Made by a program: the position numbers and the translations under genes. Shown piece by piece: positions 26,259 to 35,901 of a stretch of DNA of 64,000 nt. The notes below the pieces were generated by a model. The model ran no database searches. It saw only the letters and a program-made list of their open reading frames with translations, and was not told the DNA's origin. The number at the start of each line of letters is the position of its first letter. Within the stretch, counting starts at the first letter, position 1. Source of the DNA: Geomonas sp. Red32 (GTDB lineage Bacteria; Desulfobacterota; Desulfuromonadia; Geobacterales; Geobacteraceae); the NCBI RefSeq assembly GCF_023652955.1, contig NZ_JAKLOY010000004.1, forward strand, positions 434,001 through 498,000, given 5' to 3'.

Positions 26259-27692
26259 ATGGGGTTGAAGATGAGTAAGGCTGGCGCACTAGTAGTTTTA
26301 TCATCGCTTTTACTAGCGGGATGTGGTGTTAGTCAAATTCCGAAGGAGAAATATTCTTCAGACAGCATGGGGCACTTTCAGCTTCACGCAAGCCTCGTGA
26401 AAGGCGGCAACGGCTACGCGTTCGACAGGGTATCGACCAAGCAAGACCAGCTACCGTCTTCCGTGCATGTCTACTTGAACGACCTCTCGCCGGAAAACAT
26501 AGACACCACCTCATATTCCTGCTTGGACAGGATTTTCGGGTTCTGGAATGATGAGAAGTGCCCAGCCTCCAGTGACGAGAGTTTCAGGTCCAAGAGTTTG
26601 ATGTTGCCGGAAACCTTTGGCTTCCAACTCGTAACGGTGGGAATCGGCACGGTGATCGGCGTGGTACCGATCGTGCACGAGAGCCACTTTGATTACAAGG
26701 ACTACAACCAGGCGGTACAGGAAGGTCTGGCAAACAGCCAAGTCGACCGCAAAAAGCTGGTCGAGAAACTCGATGAAGGTGTCAAGTACTGCAACGATCT
26801 CGCAAACAATGCGACCGAATCTGAAAAGGCAAAATCCAACCAGTATTCCGAAGCAGTCAAGAGCTACGGCGAATTCAAGACCGGCATCAAGTTCGTGACA
26901 AACGTTCGCGACGACTCCGGATTTTATGACAGTAGCGTCGACTTGCTGAGCCATGTAAAGGTGGAAAGCAACATCCTCTCCACCCCCCCCCTCAAGGTGC
27001 ATGCTTTCCCGATGGATGTCGATTCCGCCCCTGCCGACTTCCCCCGCGAGGTCGAGGCGAAGATGAAGGTCTGCAAGTCGCAGTACGACCGGGAAAAGAT
27101 CGAGGTCGAGAAAGCGGCCGCCGACTACGCCTCTACCTTGAACAGTGAAACCTCCTACGTGGACGTGAAATTCCCGGAGAAATTCGACGAAAACAATTTC
27201 CACATAGCGGTGGCCGGAAGCAACAAAATCACCACCGGCAGCCTGGACAGAGCAAGAACGCCGCTGGACTTCACCATTGTCAGCAAGGACTTCTTCTCCG
27301 TCTACCCCAAGTTCCGTGGCGACGACCCCACCGTGAAAGTCAGCTTCGACGGACATGCCCTGTCATTCGAGAACAAGACCAAGAAGTTCGTGCAGATAAA
27401 GTCGGTCTCGATCTATTACAACGACAACATTTACAGCATCTCTCGCAACGACAACGAATCGATCGTGGAGTTGTCCCCGGAGGCGGTCAGCAGCGGATAT
27501 GACCTTGTCGACAGGGTGAACAACGTCATCCGGGCGGAAAGCAACTACCCGAACATGACCGCGGACCTTGCCAAGAAGACCAACTTCAAGTTCGGTTTCG
27601 CCATCAAGTACCGGGTCGAGGAGCAGACGGTCGACAAGACCCTGTACAGGACCGACCGGTACAACCTCTACAACGTCCTCAAAAACAGCTAG
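26259..27692 (+). CDS. Large lipoprotein of unknown function
   Basis: A 477-residue lipoprotein with signal 'LVVLSSLLLAGC' (Cys22 lipid-modified) from ATG 26259, which has GGAGG 8 bases upstream; the next Met, four codons on, gives the same mature protein. The mature sequence is rich in Asp, Lys and Asn and has a hydrophobic segment near residues 120-140 ('FQLVTVGIGTVIGVVPIV') that could be a second membrane anchor. A helical region (about 145-230) is followed by beta-rich segments (about 300-470). I do not recognise a family. Codon use is less GC-biased than neighbouring genes. It lies in the accessory stretch and is probably monocistronic. Confidence 0.7.
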   Translation: MGLKMSKAGALVVLSSLLLAGCGVSQIPKEKYSSDSMGHFQLHASLVKGGNGYAFDRVSTKQDQLPSSVHVYLNDLSPENIDTTSYSCLDRIFGFWNDEKCPASSDESFRSKSLMLPETFGFQLVTVGIGTVIGVVPIVHESHFDYKDYNQAVQEGLANSQVDRKKLVEKLDEGVKYCNDLANNATESEKAKSNQYSEAVKSYGEFKTGIKFVTNVRDDSGFYDSSVDLLSHVKVESNILSTPPLKVHAFPMDVDSAPADFPREVEAKMKVCKSQYDREKIEVEKAAADYASTLNSETSYVDVKFPEKFDENNFHIAVAGSNKITTGSLDRARTPLDFTIVSKDFFSVYPKFRGDDPTVKVSFDGHALSFENKTKKFVQIKSVSIYYNDNIYSISRNDNESIVELSPEAVSSGYDLVDRVNNVIRAESNYPNMTADLAKKTNFKFGFAIKYRVEEQTVDKTLYRTDRYNLYNVLKNS

Positions 27693-27708
27693 CACATTTC
27701 GTCTTGCA

Positions 27709-27747
27709 AAAAAAAAGGGACCGGCCCATTTGGCCGGTCCCTTTTTT
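27709..27747. terminator. Bidirectional terminator between convergent genes
   Basis: The arms AAAGGGACCGGCC and GGCCGGTCCCTTT (27714-27726 with 27731-27743) form a long stem with an A-run before and a seven-T run after. It lies 20 bases after the lipoprotein stop and can also stop the converging DUF1835 gene. Confidence 0.9.
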
Positions 27748-27809
27748 TGCGTTACGTTGGAGCCCCACCTGTCAACTGCGGGGATTGCGAAGGAAGATCC
27801 CACCGACCG

Positions 27810-28682
27810 TTATTTTCCCAACGGATAAACCTTATACGAGCGAATACTCTTCTGGCAATCCCATTGGGGGAGCAATTTGGTGGGGCCTTCTATCTTAACG
27901 AGAGGTGGGTTGCGTTCGGCCAAGTTGTTGATCTTTTTCCAGAGGGTGATGTCACCCCAGTACTGAGGGGAAGTATCCCGTGCCGAGACAAAGGCGAAGA
28001 TTTCTCCTGGCGTCTGACATCCGGACTGAACCGCTTCGAGGGCAAAATGTTCGAGGAGCCCAAGACCGGCCGCTTCGTCCGGTTGTTCCTGGAGCCAGCG
28101 GGTTACAGCAGCCGGTACCCACGGCAGCGGGGCCTCGGCGACATTCGCTAACTCAAAAAATGCGGTCTGGTCTTGCAAGGCAAAGGCCCTATCCACTTCT
28201 TCGGCAAAATGGAACTGTTCCCCTGTGACAGACTGGCGGGTGGGATAGAGTGAAGCGAGCTGGCCGGAATCAAGTTGTCCAAGGCCGTTGAAGGGCTCGA
28301 TTCCGGGGAAATGGTCCACACAGATCAGCGAACATTTGTGTTCCAAACCTTTTGAGCTTAAGCAGGTAAGAATATGGCAAAGCATCGATTGGTCATAGAG
28401 ACATGCGTCGAACCATAAAACGATCTCGTCTGACTCCGTGGCCGTCTCCAGCTTACCATACTGGTTTTTCAGGCTCTCCAGGATATCAAGATACCCGACG
28501 CCCCCGGCCGTGGTTTCTTCAAGAAACAGAGCCCGTGCCCTCAGAATTTCGGTATCCGGCCATCCTGGCACCCTCGGCCCATCATAAAGGATGTCTCTCC
28601 AGACCAGAACCTCTCCAGCAGTGCCGCTTTTCTTGAGGCATTCCCCTGCTGCATCACCGTTAATGATATGAAGTCGTTTCAT
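27810..28682 (-). CDS. DUF1835 domain protein
   Basis: A 290-residue cytosolic protein beginning MKRLHIINGDAAGECLKKSG, matching the DUF1835 start 'LHI.NGD......L...'. A further conserved segment is 'VLVWRDILYDGPRVPG', then 'DEIVLWFDACLYDQSMLCHIL', typical of that family, and a C-terminal helical part resembling the DUF3658 partner domain. The internal ATG at 28682 is used: the longer frame adds residues that do not belong to the family. The function of the family is unknown. The gene is monocistronic and convergent with the orphan lipoprotein. Confidence 0.8.
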   Translation of the reverse strand: MKRLHIINGDAAGECLKKSGTAGEVLVWRDILYDGPRVPGWPDTEILRARALFLEETTAGGVGYLDILESLKNQYGKLETATESDEIVLWFDACLYDQSMLCHILTCLSSKGLEHKCSLICVDHFPGIEPFNGLGQLDSGQLASLYPTRQSVTGEQFHFAEEVDRAFALQDQTAFFELANVAEAPLPWVPAAVTRWLQEQPDEAAGLGLLEHFALEAVQSGCQTPGEIFAFVSARDTSPQYWGDITLWKKINNLAERNPPLVKIEGPTKLLPQWDCQKSIRSYKVYPLGK

Positions 28683-28869
28683 CAAGCAAGCTCTCTGTAC
28701 CGGCAAGGAGGATAGAACGCGGCCCAAGTCTATCCCGAATCGGGTGCAATTGCATCATCGTTATGCCTATGGCGCTACCCATTGAAGCGATCGGGAAAAC
28801 GACCCGAGATCCACGCCCGTATCTCTCAAGGGAGCCAGAGATGCCATGCAAGCAGACCATTACGCACAA

Positions 28870-28898
28870 TTGACATGTTCGTCATCTGCGATACATAT
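28870..28898 (+). promoter_or_regulatory. Possible sigma-70 promoter of the tail-fibre-like gene
   Basis: TTGACA at 28870-28875 is perfect and TACATA at 28892-28897 follows after 16 bases. It is about 80 bases upstream of the ATG at 28976. Confidence 0.45.
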
Positions 28899-28975
28899 CC
28901 TGAGGTACCCGGGCCAACTACCCGGGGAATGTCCGCATTCCGGCCGCGATCGAATCCTCACAAAAGGAGAGAGCT

Positions 28976-29845
28976 ATGGATCATGTGACGCCCGCGAACA
29001 CACCAACACCCCCCACCAACCTGCAAGCAAAAAGCGACCTTCAACCCCTCCACATTACCGGCGGAACCATCCCCGGCGACATCACCGTCAGGGGGACCAC
29101 CAACCTGGGCAAGGTCAACGTCTCCGGCCCCCTCACCCTCACCGGAACCACAAACGAACTCTTCTTCCAGGACGGCGGGCAGATCCGCTCGCTGGACAAC
29201 AACCATCGCATCCTCTTCCGGCGGCCGGAAAACAAGCTCGAAATCAGGGAATATGGCGACATCATCCTTTCACCGGGAGCAACCGGAGGCTCGGAAACCG
29301 CCAAGGCGGTCTTGCTCGCCAACGGCAACCTCGGCATCGGAACCACCAATCCGAGCCAGAAGCTGGAGGTGAACGGGACCGTGGCGGCCCACACTTTCGT
29401 CGGGAACGGTTTCAGTCTGGAGGGGAGTTCCGGGGCCGCCTGGTCAACAATTGAGAGGGAGGATGTCGACGTCAGGAGTGCGGCGGTCGACCTCTGCCAT
29501 ATTCGAATCGCGGTACCCGTGGAGAAGAGATTCTTCATCATGGCCCGCTTCGACGGCACCTGCATCGGAAGCAACGGCGACCGGATCATGCTGGCGGCCA
29601 GCGACACCTCCAAGCAATGGCAACCCAAAGCTGGCCGGGTAAGTGTTCTATTCAACACCGCTCAAGGTCTTGAGCAGCATTTCAGTCACACCAGGGTGTT
29701 CTTCGTTCCCATATCCAACACCCATGGCTTTCTCGACTACTACGCCGTGGTCCAAAACAGCGGAGAGATGGGCGGAACCGGGAAAGCCACCATCTACGGA
29801 ACCTTCACGCTGCAAATCTACACCCGCGACTTTGCCGACTGGTGA
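28976..29845 (+). CDS. Tail-fibre/adhesin-like protein with LGIGTTNPSQKLEV repeat-type motif
   Basis: A 289-residue protein without a signal peptide. The N-terminal half is Thr/Gly/Asn-rich with repeated beta strands ('PGDITVRGTTNLGKVNVSG') and contains 'LGIGTTNPSQKLEVNG', a motif typical of the stems of phage tail fibres and intramolecular-chaperone (endosialidase-type) proteins. The C-terminal 140 residues form a different globular domain ('DLCHIRIAVPVEKRFFIMA', 'ATIYGTFTLQIYTRDFADW') that I do not recognise. There is no S74-type chaperone domain and no phage gene alongside. A GAGAG site precedes the ATG. Possibly an isolated phage-derived or contractile-system fibre gene. Confidence 0.65.
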   Translation: MDHVTPANTPTPPTNLQAKSDLQPLHITGGTIPGDITVRGTTNLGKVNVSGPLTLTGTTNELFFQDGGQIRSLDNNHRILFRRPENKLEIREYGDIILSPGATGGSETAKAVLLANGNLGIGTTNPSQKLEVNGTVAAHTFVGNGFSLEGSSGAAWSTIEREDVDVRSAAVDLCHIRIAVPVEKRFFIMARFDGTCIGSNGDRIMLAASDTSKQWQPKAGRVSVLFNTAQGLEQHFSHTRVFFVPISNTHGFLDYYAVVQNSGEMGGTGKATIYGTFTLQIYTRDFADW

Positions 29846-30253
29846 CCATGGCGAGTGAAGCCCCGATCGGCACCGAGGAAACCCAAGGGGTCAGGTCCGA
29901 AACAGGAATGGACACGTCAATTTCCAGACCTGACCCCTCTATTCACCCTCTTCATGTCATGCTTGACGACATGCTCGTGCTCAGTTGCGTATCCAGCCCA
30001 TCGCAATGGGGCGGGCCAGCAGGTATCGATACAGGCGTTCGGTCAGACTGGTTATGGATGCACCCGAGACACGCCAATTCCAGGGGATCGGCCTGGATGA
30101 ACTCGCGGATCCACGCTTTTGCGGTTTCCCCCTCTGAACTACATTTGCCAGAAGTGGAACGCTTGTCTCAGAAGCCCACCAACTTGGATCTCTTCCATGT
30201 CACCGGGGCTCTCTAACCTTGTGCGGGGTTCCCGCAGGGTGTACTCTGGCTGA
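29846..30253. other. Intergenic region with an inverted repeat and a possible gene remnant
   Basis: Inverted repeat arms AGGGGTCAGGTC and GACCTGACCCCT (29887-29898 and 29938-29949) enclose about 40 bases, the pattern of REP/RAYT-type element ends. On the minus strand, 30140-29980 contains a fragment reading 'ETAKAWIREFIQADPLELA' followed in another frame by 'SITSLTERLYRYLLARPIA', which looks like a frameshifted coding remnant. No intact gene is present. Confidence 0.35.
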
Positions 30254-30922
30254 ATGAAAAATTTCGATCTTGAGGACCGCCTGGTTTATTACACTGAGGC
30301 GGAAGAACTGGTCAACCGTCTCACCCATGGATTCGGAGCTCTGCTCGGCCTCGTCGGGGCGATCTCCCTCATAAGGCTTGCCTTCAGCCAACACGACAGC
30401 TACCGGGTCGTCAGCGCGTTCATCTACGGCTGCTCGATGGTCACCTTTTTTTGCCTATCCACCATCTACCACAGCGTACGCCGTCCCCGAATCCGATACG
30501 TGTGCCGCATCCTGGACCACGCCAGCATCTACCTCATGATCGCGGGGAGCTACACCCCCTTCACCCTAATCACCCTGCGCGGCCCGTGGGGATGGTCGCT
30601 GTTCGGTACGGTCTGGGGACTGGGGGCCATGGGCGCCTGCGCGAAGATCTTCACCACCCACCGTCTGCGGTTCATAGGGCCGCTGCTCTACATCGCCCTC
30701 GGGTGGATAGTGGTGGTGGCCATAAAACCGCTCTCCGCGGCCCTGCCCGCCAACGGCATGGTGCTGCTTTTTGCGGGAGGATTGGCGTACACCCTCGGCG
30801 TCATCTTTTACCTTTGGGACCGGCTCCACTTCAACCATGCGATCTGGCACCTGTTCGTGCTCACCGGGAGCGCATGCCACTTCTTCGCCATTTTCTACTA
30901 CGTGACGCCACTTCGTGTTTAG
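30254..30922 (+). CDS. Hemolysin III/PAQR family membrane protein
   Basis: A 222-residue integral membrane protein with seven predicted segments. It has the family signatures 'EELVNRLTHGFGALLGL' at the start, 'STIYHSV' and 'LDHASIYLMIAGSYTPF' near residues 75-100, 'GWIVVVAIKPL', and a C-terminal 'HLFVLTGSACHFFAIFYYV'. The conserved histidines of the PAQR zinc site (H in IYHS, H in HLFVL and H in CHFF) are all present. Members are called hemolysin III or YqfA/TrhA; the E. coli member has been tied to membrane energetics. A terminator follows. Confidence 0.9.
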   Translation: MKNFDLEDRLVYYTEAEELVNRLTHGFGALLGLVGAISLIRLAFSQHDSYRVVSAFIYGCSMVTFFCLSTIYHSVRRPRIRYVCRILDHASIYLMIAGSYTPFTLITLRGPWGWSLFGTVWGLGAMGACAKIFTTHRLRFIGPLLYIALGWIVVVAIKPLSAALPANGMVLLFAGGLAYTLGVIFYLWDRLHFNHAIWHLFVLTGSACHFFAIFYYVTPLRV

Positions 30923-30957
30923 CCTTCCCTGATTTCCCGCTTCGGCCCGAAATAAAA

Positions 30958-30990
30958 GGGGGCTTCTCGACAGTTTAGCGAGAAGCCCCC
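30958..30990 (+). terminator. Terminator of the hemolysin III gene
   Basis: Perfect arms GGGGGCTTCTCG (30958-30969) and CGAGAAGCCCCC (30979-30990) with a 9-base loop. A-rich sequence precedes and TACATTTTG follows. Confidence 0.75.
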
Positions 30991-30999
30991 TACATTTTG

Positions 31000-31177
31000 G
31001 GAAAAGGCTCGGGTCAGGCTTGCAAAGTTGCAATCTTTTAAATACCGCGGCAAGACAGCGAACAAAAACAAGGAGCGGTGGGGGTGAGTCGGAACAAGCA
31101 AGGAGATGGGGGGGAGACAAAAAGCAAGAAATGAAAAAGGCACCCGGTGAAACCGGATGCCTTTTCTATATTGGTTG
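31000..31177. repeat. Direct repeat D1 flanking katG (left copy)
   Basis: Contains AAAAGGCTCGGGTCAGGCT at 31002-31020 and, at 31123-31177, AAATGAAAAAGGCACCCGGTG-like hairpin sequence continuing to TTGGTTG. The same two blocks in the same order and spacing (about 100-110 bases between) occur at 33598-33630 and 33706-33760 next to the initiator tRNA. The middle is only weakly conserved. The final TTGGTTG equals the reverse complement of the tRNA CAACCA end. Confidence 0.85.
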
Positions 31178-31300
31178 GGGGAATATGGGGGACGTTGTTA
31201 AGGACGTTAAGTAAAACGAGGCAGGACGGCGGGAATAATATGGGCACGCATGAAAAACTCAACCGGCTTAGCAACGTCCCCCACCATCCTCCCACCATCC

Positions 31301-33553
<2,253 letters not shown>

Positions 33554-33597
33554 CTAGTCAATTCTAGCACGGAACTGTGGGTGTCGTTTCTTACAGA

Positions 33598-33754
33598 GGA
33601 AAAGGCTCGGGTCAGGCTCGCAGAGTTGCACGGTCTTAAGGGGCAGGCAAAGAAGGGAAGAGAGATAACTCTGAACTGGATGGGTAAGGGGATCGGGAGG
33701 CAAACAGCGAGAAATGAAAAAGGCACCCGGTGGAACCGGATGCCTTTTCTATAT

Positions 33755-33760
<6 letters not shown>
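33598..33760. repeat. Direct repeat D2 flanking katG (right copy, next to tRNA)
   Basis: Blocks 33598-33630 and 33706-33760 match the corresponding blocks of D1 (31000-31032 and 31123-31177) at all but a few bases. The second block includes the tRNA terminator hairpin (GGCACCCGGT...ACCGGATGCC) and the last bases of the tRNA gene. Confidence 0.85.
33716..33747 (-). terminator. Terminator downstream of the initiator tRNA
   Basis: GAAAAAGGCACCCGGT / ACCGGATGCCTTTTC pair around a short loop. On the minus strand the hairpin ends in CTTTTTC about 8 bases past the tRNA 3' end. Confidence 0.8.
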
Positions 33761-33831
<71 letters not shown>

Positions 33832-33920
33832 TCATGAACAACTTCACTTATATACTATAGTGGCCTGCCTGCGTCAAGGAAAAGTTGCACGGTGGGGTGC
33901 TTCTTCTCAGGCGGGGGCTA

Positions 33921-33956
33921 AAATCCCCCCTGTCCCCCCTTCGCAAAGGGGGGGAC
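33921..33956. repeat. C-rich dispersed hairpin repeat, copy 1
   Basis: AAATCCCCCCTGTCCCCCCTTCGCAAAGGGGGGGACC-type element: a C-run, a second C-run and a complementary G-run forming a hairpin with a CGCAA-like loop. Other copies are at 38996, 39629, 43072 and, inverted, 56291. Confidence 0.85.
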
Positions 33957-34017
33957 CTTTACTCGGCTTCACGGGATGAAACTCTACGACGACGGTTCGC
34001 GTGGCGGATTAAGGGAA

Positions 34018-34764
34018 TTACTTCTTGGCCAGGCGCTGGCGGACTACTTCGAAGAGGAGGATGCCCCCGGCGACGGAGGCGTTGAGGGAGTTCACGCCGC
34101 CTTGCATTGGGATGCCGACGAGCTGGTCGCAGGATTTGCGGACCAGGGGGCGAATACCCTCCCCTTCGCCGCCGATCACCAACGCAACGGGGCCGGTGAA
34201 GTCCTGCTGGTAGAGGGTGGACTTGGCACTCCCGTCGGCACCGAAAACCCAGAAGCCGGCTTTCTTCAGCTCTTCGAGGGCCTGGGAAATGTTGACGACC
34301 TGGGCGACAGGGACGGTGGCGACGGCTCCGGCGGAGGCTTTTTCGGCGACAGCGGTGACGCCGGCGGCGCGGTCTTTCGGGATCACCACGCCGTGCGCGC
34401 CCGCGCAGGCGGCGCTACGGATGAGGGCGCCCAGGTTGTGGGGATCCTGGACACTGTCGAGCACCAGGAGGAGGCCGTTGCCGGTTTCCTTGGCTGTTGC
34501 CAGGACATTGTCGAAATCGGCGTAGGGGAACGGTTCGGCCTTGAGTGCCACGCCCTGGTGGTGATCGGTCCCGCAGAGACGGGAGAGGTCGCCCTTGTCG
34601 CGCTGGCGCACGGGAACCTTGCGCTCGGCGGCGAGCTTCAGGAGCTTTTCGATTCTCTTGTCGGAGGAGGAGCCGGAGATGAAGAGCTCGAAGATGCGCC
34701 GGGTGCCGCGGAGGGCTTCGGTGACGGGGTTGAGACCGTAGATGATTTCTTCTTTTTGGGACAT
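34018..34764 (-). CDS. rlmB: 23S rRNA (guanosine-2'-O-)-methyltransferase, TrmH/SpoU family
   Basis: A 248-residue SPOUT methyltransferase. The N-terminal substrate-binding domain (about 5-80) begins 'EEIIYGLNPVTEALRG', as in RlmB. The catalytic SPOUT domain follows with motif 1 'VLDSVQDPHNLGALIRSAACAG', motif 2 'ALVIGGEGEGIRPLV' and motif 3 'GIPMQGGVNSLNASVAGGILLFE'. It uses S-adenosylmethionine to methylate the ribose of a guanosine in 23S rRNA, position 2251 in E. coli. The motif with N-L-G and the knot residues are intact. Last gene before the tRNA on the minus strand. Confidence 0.93.
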   Translation of the reverse strand: MSQKEEIIYGLNPVTEALRGTRRIFELFISGSSSDKRIEKLLKLAAERKVPVRQRDKGDLSRLCGTDHHQGVALKAEPFPYADFDNVLATAKETGNGLLLVLDSVQDPHNLGALIRSAACAGAHGVVIPKDRAAGVTAVAEKASAGAVATVPVAQVVNISQALEELKKAGFWVFGADGSAKSTLYQQDFTGPVALVIGGEGEGIRPLVRKSCDQLVGIPMQGGVNSLNASVAGGILLFEVVRQRLAKK

Positions 34765-34839
34765 GGAGAACCTTTGTAAAACAATGGAACACGGATGACA
34801 CGGATTGAACGGATAAAGGCGGATCAGGCAACGACCTTT

Positions 34840-34984
34840 GAACGCGGATGACGCGGATTGGGCGGATTTACGCGGATTAAACCTAAAAAGCTTTTTGGGT
34901 TACCCCAAAGTCTTAAAGCCTTTAGACCTAATCCTGTTTTTGCAGTATCCGCGTTAATCCGTTAAATCCGCGTCATCCGCGTTC
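34840..34984. repeat. Long intergenic palindromic element, copy 1
   Basis: Starts GAACGCGGATGACGCGGATT and ends with the inverse AATCCGCGTCATCCGCGTTC-like sequence, so the 145 bases form a long imperfect hairpin. The centre carries GGTTACCCC. A degenerate half copy lies at 34786-34823. Full relatives are at 35739 and 37681. Confidence 0.9.
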
Positions 34985-34999
34985 TATAGCCTTTGGGTG

Positions 35000-35719
35000 T
35001 TAACCCGCGACGATTTCGTCGACAATTAGCTTAGCGGCGGCAACGGGGTCCGGGTGGGCGGCGATGGGACGGCCGATCACCATGTAGTCGCAACCCGACT
35101 TGACGGCTTCGGCGGGGGTCATGATCCGCTTCTGGTCGTCGGTGGCTGCGAAGGCGGGACGGATGCCCGGGGTCACGATCAGGAAGTCGTCACCGCAGGC
35201 CTCGCGGATGAGCCCGATCTCCTGCGGGGAGGCGACCACGCCGTCGATGCCGGCACTCTTGGCGAGCTTGGCGAGCTTCACGACCATCTCCTTCACCGGG
35301 ATGTCGATGCCGACGCCGCGCAGGGTCTCTTCGTTGGAGGAGGTGAGGATGGTGACGGCGAGGACCTTGGGGCGCTCGGAACTGGAGAACTTCTTGTCCA
35401 GGGTCTCCATGGTGGTGGTCATCATCTCGTAGCCGCCGAGAGCGTGCAGGTTGGAAAGCTTGACGCCGAGGTGGGCGGCTTCCAAGGTCGCCATGGCGAC
35501 CGTGTTGGGAATGTCGTGGTATTTGAGATCAAGGAAGACCTCGCCGCCGGCCTTCTGAACGGTGCGGACCGCTTCGGGGCCGCAGGAGGTGAAGAGCTGC
35601 TTACCGACCTTGAACATCCCGACGTGTCCGGAGAGGCGCTCGGCCCACATCTCGATCTCGTCGAACCCTTTGACGTCCATGGCGAAAATGATCTTCTTGA
35701 TTGCTTCTTCTCTGGTCAT
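35000..35719 (-). CDS. pyrF: Orotidine 5'-phosphate decarboxylase
   Basis: A 239-residue TIM-barrel enzyme that decarboxylates OMP to UMP, the last step of pyrimidine synthesis. It starts MTREEAIKKIIFAMDVKGFDE at ATG 35719 with GGAG at a good distance. The catalytic signature 'FLDLKYHDIPNTVA' with its Asp-Lys-Asp triad lies near residue 65, and the phosphate-binding C-terminus is 'YMVIGRPIAAHPDPVAA'. The length is typical. It lies between two copies of the palindromic element with rlmB and proS as flanking genes on the same strand, which suggests a string of separate transcription units. Confidence 0.95.
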   Translation of the reverse strand: MTREEAIKKIIFAMDVKGFDEIEMWAERLSGHVGMFKVGKQLFTSCGPEAVRTVQKAGGEVFLDLKYHDIPNTVAMATLEAAHLGVKLSNLHALGGYEMMTTTMETLDKKFSSSERPKVLAVTILTSSNEETLRGVGIDIPVKEMVVKLAKLAKSAGIDGVVASPQEIGLIREACGDDFLIVTPGIRPAFAATDDQKRIMTPAEAVKSGCDYMVIGRPIAAHPDPVAAAKLIVDEIVAG

Positions 35720-35738
35720 ATATGACTCCAAATCATTA

Positions 35739-35885
35739 GAACGCGGATGACGCGGATTGGGCGGATTTACGCGGATTAAACCTAAAAAGCTTTGGGGTTA
35801 CCCCAAAGTCTTAAAAGACTTTAGAACTTGAATCCTGATTTTGCAGTATCCGCGTCAATCCGTTAAATCCGCGTCATCCGCGTTC
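35739..35885. repeat. Long intergenic palindromic element, copy 2
   Basis: 147 bases starting GAACGCGGATGACGCGGATT and ending ATCCGCGTCATCCGCGTTC. The arms are nearly identical to copy 1, and the central portion shares CTAAAAAGCTTTGGGGTTACCCC-type sequence (quoted here only in part). It fills the pyrF-proS spacer. Confidence 0.92.
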
Positions 35886-35901
35886 TATTACGCTTTTGAT
35901 C

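Larger units (their letters stand above)
30923..31300. other. Intergenic region with a terminator and the left copy of the katG-flanking repeat
   Basis: This 378-base gap contains the terminator at 30958 and repeat copy D1 (31000-31177), which resembles the region next to the initiator tRNA at 33598-33760. No gene. Confidence 0.55.
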
